DNA of 64,000 nt from Engraulis encrasicolus (taxonomy: Eukaryota; Chordata; Actinopteri; Clupeiformes; Engraulidae): assembly GCF_034702125.1 (NCBI RefSeq), contig NC_085857.1, positions 52,438,434 through 52,502,433 on the forward strand, written 5' to 3'. The translations under genes and the position numbers were made by a program. Numbering within the stretch: the stretch's first letter is position 1; each line of letters starts with the position of its first letter. Below, one piece after another: positions 10,901-22,900 of this stretch. Under the pieces are notes generated by a model. That model ran no database searches. It was not told the DNA's origin and saw nothing but the letters and a program-made list of their open reading frames with translations.

Positions 10901-13900
10901 GTCCATCGCATCGTCTCACTGTAAACATCGTCAGCTGTCAATTAGGGGGACATCGCCCAAGCCTAGTTCCAGTCAAGCAGTGACATGTGCAGGGAAGCTG
11001 ACAGGGGAGGCACTAAGGGGTCAGTCGCCCGGGGACAAAGTTGACTTTGTCCCAGGCCTGAAAGAGTAAGTTAAAGTCTGCACATTCAAACATCTGATGG
11101 GAGCAGGAAAACTAAATAACATGATAAAAAAGGAGAAAAGTCAGCTTCAACCAGAATGTCTGAAGAATCATTTTCACCCGAAATGGTATGGCAGGAAAAG
11201 TGGGAGCTGAAAAATCCTGGTTGAAGTGGACTTTTAATTTTTTTTTCTTTTGTCCCGCCCTGCTCTGGACATAAGCATACCGTACTGTCTGTCTGTCTGT
11301 ACTTATTCTGTGTGGGAATATCTTTGATGCCTGTACTTATTCTGTGGGGGAGTGTCTTTGTTGTCTGTCTGTACTTGAGGGAGTGTCTGCTCTATGTACT
11401 TACTCTGTGGGGGAGTGTCTTTACTCTGAGCCAACTGCTTCTCCTCCTTCAGTTCCACCATCTGCTGCACCTCCATCTTCCAGTCTGCTGCAGCTGCTGC
11501 TGTAGTCTGATTGGCTCTGCCTTCCTCGTGCTTAAAATGGCCACCTCCATTGAGAGCCGCCATCTTGTCGATCTGCCTCAGCAGCTCTGCCCTGCTGTCG
11601 TTGCCTGTCCAGAGAACGAGTCTGTTCCCACATTTCTCCACGAGCCACTGCAGGGCTAGTCCCTCGCTCTCCACGTGCTCCTCAATGGTCTTGCCCTCCA
11701 GCAGGTTCCCGCCCAAGTAAAACATCACCACACAGCGGTCCCACACTCCGTCGCCCAGGAGCTCCAGGTGTTTCTGAAACCGCTGCCTCATCTTCTTCGT
11801 GAAGCGGTTGTACATGAGCACTGTCAGTCCGAAGGCGTGAGGTCCTGGCCCGCAGAGTGACAGGCTTTTCACCAGCTCTGCTCTGGTCTCCTCCAGAGTA
11901 TTTTTACTGGCCGACATCTGGACGTGAACTCTAGTGACCTCTCGTCCTCCCATGTCCCACTGCTCCCTGTCACACTCAAGCGTGACTCCCACTGGGTTGT
12001 CATTTGCCTCTGTGTCTTCTGATAGGTACTCTTGTACTGGATAGGAAAACTGCATGAACCTCAGGGCTTGAAGAGGCGGCAGGTCCCCTGTGAGTAAAAC
12101 CGGACGATTTGTTAATTTGTGTACCTACTGCATGTGGATAGAAATCACAGCCTTGATGAACACCATATGATATTTTACAACATAATGTATTCGTTTTTCT
12201 ACGTTCAAGTCAGCGCAAGATCATTTTGTAATCCCTCCCCTACTATTTCCAGACAAATTGAAATATTTACTTTGATGTGAATTCTGTAATCCATAACCTA
12301 GTCTATTTGGATTTCAAATTTTGTCTTTTTGTACATTACTTATTTGTATCTATGTGTAATGTTATGTAGGCTAAATACATTTACCTATTATTTAAATCAC
12401 AAGTCCACAAATCGATTCTAAGTAGGACTATAACAACATAGTCATCAAACTATGCATTACTTGGATCATGGAAATACATTTGACATCTTATCCAAATCAA
12501 AACATTATGGGCTGGAACTTGCTTTAATATCCTCCTTTTAAGTTGCATTGGTTAAAATAATGCATGTAATGTATAGGAACTTACCCATGACAAATTTGAA
12601 TGTGTTGTCCTGTTTGTAAGCTGTCATTTCTCTGTCCTCCACTCTCAGGCTCAGATGACCCATTGTCCTCTCCACCTCCTGAACAATGGCTTCATCAACC
12701 TCAAAGTGGCATCCGTCATTTCCTGCCACCATCTCTTCAATCTTCGCCAGCAGCTCTGTGATTTCACCATCATTCCTGATTTCATTGTTGATGACGTGGT
12801 ATCTGTTACCACATTTCTCCACTAAAGTATGCAGTGCACTTTCTTTCTGTATGTACTGCTCAATGCTTGTGTTACCTAGCAAGTCTCCGTGGGTGAAAAG
12901 CACCATGGTGTGACTCCACACTTTGCAACCGAGAAGTTCCAGGTGTTTTTGGACAATTTCCTCTGAGATGTGTGAAAACACATTAATGACCAGCACGACG
13001 GAATGAGGTCCTGGGGGGCACAGAGAACTACTGAGCACAATCTCATGTTTGGTCATATCAGGGGTGTCTTTGAGCTTGATGTCAGCCCACCATCCAGGAG
13101 CTTCAACAACAGTGAGCTTTCTGCCTGCTACTTCTCCCTGTCTCTTCACACACTGAGCTGTTCTTTTCTGCAAGTCAAACTCCTCTCTGCCCAGGATTGT
13201 GTTTCCTGATGAACTCTTGCCAGATCCTCTGTGTCCCAGCAACACAACTCTCACCTCTGACAGAGGGGAGAAATTTTCTGCAACACATAAGAAATTATAT
13301 TACTTTGCATATACAGTATCCCACAACATGAGTTAGGAATAGCCAATTCAATGGTCCCTGTACATGGAATCACATTCTTTCAGCTCACAATGAAGAGATT
13401 TCAGTCAAACCAATTGATTGTTTCTACTACGCATTCTGTGCCCTAATGCAGTACAAACCTAATACAGTAAAAATTAGGCTATAACTTACGCTTCAGGAAC
13501 TGGAGATGCTCCCTTTGCATGTTCACCTTCACCAGCCTTTCTTTCGCTCTCTCCTCTTCCCTCTCCATCTTGTCTGATATCTCTGCTAGTCTGACTGTGT
13601 CCATCTCATAGTGGCGGCCTCCATTTCCAAAGATGATCTCCTCCATCTTCTCTAGGAGCTCAATGGTCTGTTTGCTGTCACCTTTGTCCATGTTGTTGAG
13701 GACATGATATCTGTTCCCACATTTCTCTACTAGTGACTGCAGGACCCCTTCGCTCTCAATGTACAGCTCAATGGGTGTCTCTCCAAGCAGGTCTCCGTGG
13801 GTGAACAACACCATGGTGTGAGTCCAAGCTGCATTGCCGAGGAACTCCACATGTTCCAGAAGGTTCTGAATGTAACTCTCTCTGTAGAAATCCGTTATCC

Positions 13901-16900
13901 GTATGAGCAGCAGGAGAATGTGGGGTCCTGGAGGACACAGAGACACACTGAGCACAATCTCCTGTTTAGTGAGGGCAGGGGACTCGTCGAGGCTTTGATT
14001 CTTCCACCATCCAGGAGCTTTGACAACAGTCACCTGTCGACCGGCTACTTCTCCTTGCCTCTTCACACAACGAGTTGATTTACTCTTCACGTCGAACTCT
14101 TCTCTTCCCAAAATGGTGTTCCCTGATGAGCTCTTGCCAACATTGCTGAACCCCAACAACACAACTCTGAACTCTCGCAGAGGGGAGATGTTTCCTGCAT
14201 GAAATATAAATGGTGTCAAATGCAGTAACATAATTACAAAGCGGATTCCAAAAAAGTTGGGACGTTTGGTATTTTGTGAATAAAATCAAAATGCTGGCAT
14301 TTTCAAAACATTCAATATGTTAATAAGGTAGAGCATTGTGTACAGACAACTTATCAGTTGTTAAAGCCAAGCAGAATGATTGTTTTGGGGTAACTATGTG
14401 ATCATTTAAAACTTCACCCTTGCAACAAATTCCAAAAAAGTTGGGACAGGGCCAATAAAATGCTTTTTATGTTGGATAAGACAAAACACAACACAAGGAA
14501 GGAGACTTAACATTTAAAAACTTTGACTGATGGCATGATTTTATTTAAAAAAATAGATATTTTGATGTGCGAGACATGATTTCAGCAGCTCAACTGATAG
14601 GTGTGTTCTTCGACTTGTTTACCTTCTTGTTATGCTTAATACGTGGCATATCCTCACTACAAGAAAACAATTTTGTCACCTGTTTACTCTTATGATGGAA
14701 CCACACTGTTGGAACATAGTAGAGATTGAAATTTACCATCATTATGGGGCAATATCTAAAGGCTGTGCTCCAAAATATAATGCCTTGGTAGCTATGTATG
14801 CTGTTTAAAGTCTGAATATATCATTCAGCCCTCATTGTAATGCTCTACATGAGTAAGAAGACCATAACCAAGGCATCTCTGCACCCCTTTACCATCATAT
14901 ATGCAGTCTTTCAGACTGGCCACTAAATCAAGCTGAAGTATTCATTTTCTTCATAACCTGGAGGGTGCATGACTCCATGATTTTAAAAAAGAATGAAATA
15001 TTTTCCATTCTGTAATCAGAGGACAGTTTCACATGTCTCCTAGGTCCATCTAGAATGAGCTTTGCTACTTGCAGCACTGTTTAATGTCTGCATCATGTGC
15101 CTTAATCAAGTGTTGTGTTTATGGTCATTTTTTTCAACAGCTGTCATTGTTGGAGTGTCATAGTTTCCTTATTGACGATGGGTATGTCATGATCTCATAA
15201 CTCGTTCAATGATTTCAGAGAACTCTACGTTACAGAAATAGGCCTTATATGCCTGCAATTTTGAGAATTCAATCTTTCTGTGTAATAGATCAGTAATTAG
15301 TCCCTCAAAATCTTCGCTTCTGAGTGCCACAGCCTCTCTGTGATGGTATTTTATCTGTGCATTCATGTTTGCAGTCAATATAGTTCCTTTCAAAATATTC
15401 CTCCTTGTTTTATTTTTAGAATTATTCAACTATTACAACATTTTTTGGCCCTGTCCCAACTTTTTTGAGATTTGTTGCATGGGTCAAATTTCAAATGACC
15501 ACATATTTCCCTCAAAACAATGCTTTTGCCTCATTTTAACTGACGTTGACCTTGTGCCATTGTGCATCTTATGCATGGATTGAATGTTTTGAAAATGCCA
15601 GCATTTTGATTTTATTCACAAAATACCAAGTGTCCCAACTTTTTTGGAATCCGCTTTGTACATATAGGGTGACCATCCCTTCAGATATCGATTGGATAGT
15701 CCGGTTCTAGAGCCATCTGTCTTGAATGATATTATGCATATTCACTTTTGCCCAAATTAGGGATGCAAACGATTAATCGATTAATCGACTTTAATCGATC
15801 AATGCATTAATCAATTAAAAAACATTAATCGCAATTAATCGACAATTCAACTGACAAGAGACTCAGGTGAAATGGGCATGTGAAGAGTGTGTGTGAAGAG
15901 GGGTGTGAATAGTGGGAATATTTAAATCACCTTTGGATTAAAGAATTGAAATAGAATTAATTTAAATGTGGTATTTTATCTCATTTTTTAATTATTTTTT
16001 TTAGATTTAGGTTTTTTTTGGAGAAACATTGAGATTTCAGGGGCAAAACGCTGCTTATCAATTAATCGTAAGTCGATCGATAAGGCTATCAACTAATGAT
16101 TAATGAATTAATCAATAATTTGCATCCCTAGTCCAAACTATGGAACCACTGTCGTTGCTAGTCAACAATGTTTAGCTCTTGAGCAGAAACTTTGACAATA
16201 GCAGGAGGCAGAAAAACTTCCCTCAGACCTGCTTGGAGCTTAGAACACTACTTTGCCAGAGGGAGCACCAAAGGAGCCTATTATGTCATACAAGCCCAAC
16301 TTCATTGATATTGAGAAGTGAAAATACATCTGCAAGTGAATGAAGCGTTATGCTGAAACGTTTATGAACTCTGCAGGCTATTCTACCATTATGTGATGCT
16401 AAGAGTCCAATCAATGTCAGTGCGACAAGACTATCTTAAAATATGAATGGACAATTTGGCAAAATGTTTTTTTAAGTCATCTGTCACTGTTTCAAAACAT
16501 AGTACATTGCAAGACAAAAAGTAGCACACATCTGGAGGCATTGCCTTGAGTGGGCGACACATAATGTCAAAAGTACTGCACTTTTTAAAAACATTTTTTT
16601 TTTTGCCCCAGCAAGGACCGCGACTAATTAAAAAAAAAAAAAATCTTACAGGAGCGTTGGGCCTACCTAATCTCCTATATCAATTCCCAACAATTATCAT
16701 AATTGTTTTAATTGACAATGAAATCATTTTCCGATCTTCTCCTGTGTCTCTGTCACACTCTTCAACTGTGCTATCTGAATAATGCCCAAAAAGCCCCAGA
16801 AATTAAATGAAATTGATTATATTAAAATTAAAAAAGTAAAAAGATGTTTCTTACCTTTAAGTGACTGAAGGTGTTGTCTCTGCTTCTTCACCTTCATCCG

Positions 16901-19900
16901 TCTGATGTAAGCGCTCACTTCCCCTCTACTCCTTCTTTCCTGCATTATCCCCAGCCTGTCTTTGTCCACCTCGTAGTGCCTCCCATTCTTTCCTACCACG
17001 ATCTCTTCAATCTTCTCCAGCAGCTCTGTCACCTGGCTGTGGTTGGTGCGGTTGCGGTTGTTAAGGACATGATATCTGTTCCCGCATCTGTCCACCAGGC
17101 GTTGAAGGTGTTCTTCGCTCTCGATGTACTGCTCAATGGTCATGTCAACCAAGCTGTCTCCACGAGTGAAGAGCACCATGGTATGGGTCCAGACATTGTC
17201 GCCCACAAACTCCAGGTGATCTTGTATGTTTCGTGTATCCTCCGCTGTATAAGAGCTGGCTACATGTACAATTAGTAGGAGTATGTGTGGTCCTGGAGGA
17301 CACAGAGATGCACTGACAACAATCTCCTGCTTAGTGAACTCAGGGGTGTCTTTAAGACTGATATTGCTCCACCATCCAGGAGCCTCAACTACAGTGACCA
17401 GTCTGCCTGCTACTTCTCCCTGTCTCTTCACACATTGAGCTGTTCTCTTCAGGTCAAATTCCTCTCTGCCCAAGATGGTGTTTCCTGATGAACTCTTGCC
17501 AGATCCTCTGTGTCCTAGTAGCACAAGTCTTACATCTGACAGAGGGGAAACATTTTCTGCAAAGTATAGGATATTATAGTATAACAGTCTTTAACTTTAA
17601 CTTGACAATAAAGCACTAATGAAATTAGTCTTTGACTCCAGTATTAGAATGTATGTATGCAGTCTTTGCTGATTTTGTACCATGGGGGTGTTTCTAAGGA
17701 TTAAAAAGAAAAAGGGGTGCACCTTGCATCAAATGTCTTTTACATTTGCACCAATAAAAAACATTTGATGCGAGGTGCACCCTTTTCTGTGTACGTTTTT
17801 ATTTGGGCCACCATCCTCAAAAAAATTAATGAACCCTGCTACAATTGAAATCGTGTTTCCAAGGAGTTATGGTGGAGCAAAGCCACAAATAAGTTAGGTG
17901 GAAAGCAGTATTGTGTAATGTTCAGAAATATCACACATTTACACACATATACATACTGGCCAAAGTTATTATCTTAGCGGCATATCTGAATACCCTAGGT
18001 CTTGAACCAACATTCATACAATTATAAACATGTCCTACAGACTTTTGATATCTTCTTTTTCTTGACTTTGATATATCTGACAGAACTGACCTTTCAGTGA
18101 CTGGAGGAAAATCCTTTGGTTTTTCAATTCCATAAGTCTCCTACTTGCTCTTTCATCATTTGCCATCCTCCTCTCCATCACTTCCTCCAGTCTCTTCTTG
18201 TCCATCTCATAGTGACTGCCCCCGTTTCCACATATAATCTCCTCCATCTTCTCCAGCAGGTCTGTGACCTGTTCTCTGTCATCTTGATCTATGTTGTTGA
18301 GGACATGATATCTGTTCCCACATTTCTGTACTAGAGTCTGCAGGGCCCCTTCACTCTCTATGTACTGCTCAATGGGTGTGTCTCCCAGCCAGTCTCCACG
18401 GGTAAACAGCACCATGGTGTGACTCAGAACTCCGCCACCAAGAAAATCAAGGTATTCCACCATGACGTTTATGAATTCGTTTTTTACAGCATCGGCTACA
18501 CGTACATGCAGCAGAACTATGTGTGGTCCTGGAGGACACAGAGACACGCTGAGACCAATCTCCTGCCTATGGAGGATAGGGGTATCTTTGATGTCGACGT
18601 CACTCCACCATCCAGGAGCCTCAACTACAATGAGCTGTCTGCCTGCTACTTCTCCCTGTCTCTTCACACACTGAGCGGTTCTTATTCCCAGGTCAAAGGC
18701 CTCTCTGCCCAGGATGGTGTTTCCTGATGAACTCTTCCCAGCACCTCTGCATCCAAGTGATAGCACCCTTAATGTTGGCAGAGGATCCAATGTTCCTGTG
18801 TAATGAAATACCATGAATATCTTTGTTTAGGTTATTTATTTATTAATATTATAGGTGGATTTTTAAGTTTTTATTATGTACAACCCAGTAGGGCTGGGTG
18901 AAATAATCGAGTTAATCGATAATCGATCGAATCGAAATTCACATGATCGATTCACAGGGCACAAAATCGATTTTTTGGTTCTTCTTCTTTTTATTCTTTT
19001 TTGTTTAATTTAGGTCTATGGAAAATACACAGAAGGTATTAGTCAATTAGGCCTAGGCCTACTTATTAGCAATCTGTTGACACTGTCAAGCCACAGCCCT
19101 TTGACATTTTTATATAAAAATAGGCAACAGCATCTTTTGGGGGAAATCCTAGCAACAAGAAGGGAACGGATTGAATCGATTCGGAATGAATCGAATCGAA
19201 TTGAATCGTGATTAATTGATTCAAAGCCCTAAGAATCAAAATCGAATCGATACAGGAACATGGCTGCAATACCCAGCCCTACACCCCAGATATACAGATG
19301 CACAACCTTTGTTTTCTTTGGGTATGGGGGCCTTTTAGGCCTTTATTATGCTACGGAAGAGAAATAATACTAGGAAAGTGTGAGAAGAAATTAACAGGAA
19401 AGAGAGAAGGGGTAGGAAACAAGTGGGAGAGTGAGATGGGGGACGGCTGAGAAATGACCCAGGCTGGACTCGAACCAGTTTCCCCATGGCATGCTCCACC
19501 ACAGGGCCCTCCAGCAGTAATTTCTCAATCTGGCATTCAATGTAGGGATGTTTACTCACGTCTCACTGACTGTAGATGCGCTCTTTGCTTTCCGACATGT
19601 AACTGTCGCTCCTGCGCTCTCTCCTCCCCCTTCTTCCACATTGCCACGGCTTCCTTCTGTCTTCCACCATCCATCTCAAAGTGTTGTGCCCTGTTCTGTG
19701 CTACGACTTCATCAATCTTCGCCAGCAGTTCGGTGACCTGATGCTCAGTCCTATTCAGGTTGTTCAAGACATGATATCGGTTGCCACATTTCTCCACCAG
19801 GCACTGCAGGGAGTCCTCGCTCTCAATGTGTTGCTCAATGTTTCTGTCTCCCAGGTAGTCTCCACCAGTAAACAGCACCATGGTGTGATTCCACACTGCT

Positions 19901-22900
19901 TCACCAAGATGCTGAAGGTGTTCCATCATGATGCTTACATATTGTGGTGTCAAAGATACAGCTACACCCACATGCAGTAGGACGACGTGTGGTCCTGGAG
20001 TACACAGACATGCACTGAGTACAATCTCCTGTTTAGTGAGTTTAGGGGTGTCTTTGAGGTTTACGTCAATCCACCATCCAGGAGCCTCGACTACTGTTAG
20101 CTGTCTGCCTGCTACTTCTCCCTGTCTCTTCACACACTGAGCTGTCCTCTTTAGGTCAAACTGCTGTTTTCCAAGGATGGTGTTCCCTGATGAACTTTTT
20201 CCAGATTGTCTGCATCCCACAGAGACAATCCTCAAGTCTTGCTGGGAAGGCAAGTGTTCTGTGAAAGGATATAAGGATATGCGTGTTAGAGAAGTAAAAA
20301 GATCTTAACATAACATGCCTAATAAAACGTTTAAAACTTTACAAATAAAACTTTTGAAAATTAAATTAAATAAAAACAAAAATGAACTCACGCATCAGTG
20401 CCTGAGCTTCCCGCCTTTGCCTCTCTACCTTCAGAAGTCTGTCTTTGATCCTTTCTTCCTCATTCCTCCTCCTTTCCTCCATTTCCCTCAGTCTCCCTCT
20501 GTCCATCTCATAATGACGGCCATTGTTCTCCACCACCATTTCTTCAATCTTCTCCAGTAACTCAGTTACCTGTGTGATATCGCCTTTGGCCTTGTTGTTG
20601 ATGACGTGGTATCTGTTGCCGCATTTCTCAATCAGGCATTTGAGATGTTCTCCCTCATTCTCGATGTGCTGCTCGATGGTGGTGGTCTCTCCCAGCCAGT
20701 CTCCATAGGTAAACACCACCATGGTGTGGCTCCATATATCCTCACTGAAGATGGACAGATATTCATCTACTTCCATCCTGTACTGACCTGTGACGATATC
20801 ATCTATACAGATGAGCAGTAAGGCGGCATGCGGTCCAGGATCACACAAGGAAACGCTAAGAACTGCCTCCTGTTTGAGGAGAACAGGAACACTGGCCATT
20901 TCGATTCCATACCACCAGCTTGGAGGCGTAACAACAGTAACCTTCCTCCCTGCTACCTCTCCCGTCCTCTTCTCACCGTTTGACATGGAGCACAACTCGA
21001 ACACATCTTTGCCCAGGATGGTGTTTCCTGTTGAAGACTTCCCAGAGTACTTGAAGCCCAGCAGAAGTATTCTAAGCAATGGCTGATGTATTTGACCTGT
21101 ATGATTACATGATTACAATAATAATTCAATATTCTTTTTCTCACATCATATCAACACCTAAATGTGTACATTTTTTTAAATCATAATACAGATATCATAG
21201 ACAGTTTGTTACACATACTTACCCTTTGTTGATCCAAGGTCATGTCTTCGTCTCCTCACCCTATTCATCCTTTCCTCTGCACTGATTTCATCCATCCTTG
21301 ATCTCTCTTCAATGCTTCTTAACAGGCTCCTATTTACCATGAAATGATCACAGCTACTTCCTGCTTTCATCTTGTCAATCTTCTCTAGCAGATCTATCAC
21401 CTGCTTGCGATCTGTGCTGTTGTAGTTGTTGAGTAGATGGTATCTGTTCCCACATCTTACTATGAGCCACTGTAGAGCTTCACCTTCACTTTCGATGTAC
21501 TCCTCAATGGATGTGTCTCCCAGCCAGTCTCCATGGGTAAACAGAACCATGGTGTGACTCCAAACATCTGCACCAAGAAGTTCCAGGTGTTGCTGAGCTG
21601 ATGATCTCTGATGCTCAGTAAAGGACATATCTGGTCGTATCACAAACAGGAACACGTGAGGTCCTTGGTCACACAGTCCCGGACTGAGCTGAATAGCTCT
21701 CTTGGTCATTTGAGGACTGCAGTCCACAGGATAGTGGCTCCACCATCCTGGTGCCTCCACCAATGTCACCTTCCTGCCTGACCCCACTACCTCTCCTTGT
21801 CTCTTCATGCAGACAGCAGACCTCCGTCCAGGCTGGAACTCCTCTCTGCACAGGATGGTGTTTCCTGACGCACTCTTCCCAACACTGTTAAATCCAAGCA
21901 GCACAGCTCTGACATCTGGTTTTGGTGATGAGGATCCTAGTAGAGTCCAGAAAATACATGAAGATGTAAGCCACACGGTAGATGAATAAATGAACACATT
22001 TTCAGCAGAATTAGTCAAGTCAGCCTTTATTGTCAGTTTCTTTATATGCACAGGTCATACATGGAAATTGAAATTACGTTTCTCTCTCTACTATGAGGGA
22101 CATAGACATTCATAGGACTGACATGGACTGACTGGATTAAGGTGAGTTCAGCTACCTATGTAGCCAAAGCTAAATTTTTTCCTTAGGTATCCTCCTCTTA
22201 CCTGTTAGTGATCCAGTCTCCATTCGTCTCTCTGTGCATTTATCTAATTTAGTCCTCCCCTCCACATATGGGAATGACCTGCTGTCCATTTCTTGATGTT
22301 CAGTTGCTGCCACTAGACAGTCGATCTTCTCCAGCAGCTCTTTAACTTGTTTATCATCCCTTTTGTTGATGTTGAGAACATGGTACCTACCTCCACATTC
22401 TTCTAACAACAACTTCATCATTTTTCCTTTATTCTCAAAGGCTTGTTCTCTTGCAGGACTCTCCTGAATGAAGAGAACTAGAGAGTGTTCCCAGGCGTCA
22501 TGGCCCAGAAGACTCAGGTGGTTTGACATGGCATCTTTCTCCGCCTCTGAGAAGGTTGTGTTCTCATGGATGACCAGCAGAAAAGCATGAGGTCCAGGAG
22601 GACACAAAGCAACACTGAGAACAAGTTCCTGCTTGAGAAGGTTTGGTGAGTCCTTACTAAACAGAAGATTGCAGTCAGTCCATCCTGGAGTGTCCACCAC
22701 CGTGACATTTCTACCTGCTACTTTTCCCTGTCTTTTCACACACTGTAGTCTTCTGGCATCAGGGTCAAACTCTTCCTTGCCCAGGATAATGTTTCCTGCT
22801 GAGCTCTTCCCAGATTCTCTGTTCCCCAGCAGCACAATCCTCAACTCTGGAAGATGGAGGTCAGACCCTGTTCATGAGAACACAATCAAGATATTACCAC

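Noticed and set aside
15187..15429. 80-codon minus-strand frame inside the TA-flanked element
   Set aside because: No transposase motif such as DDE or a helix-turn-helix was recognisable, and the frame is short, so it was not called a gene.
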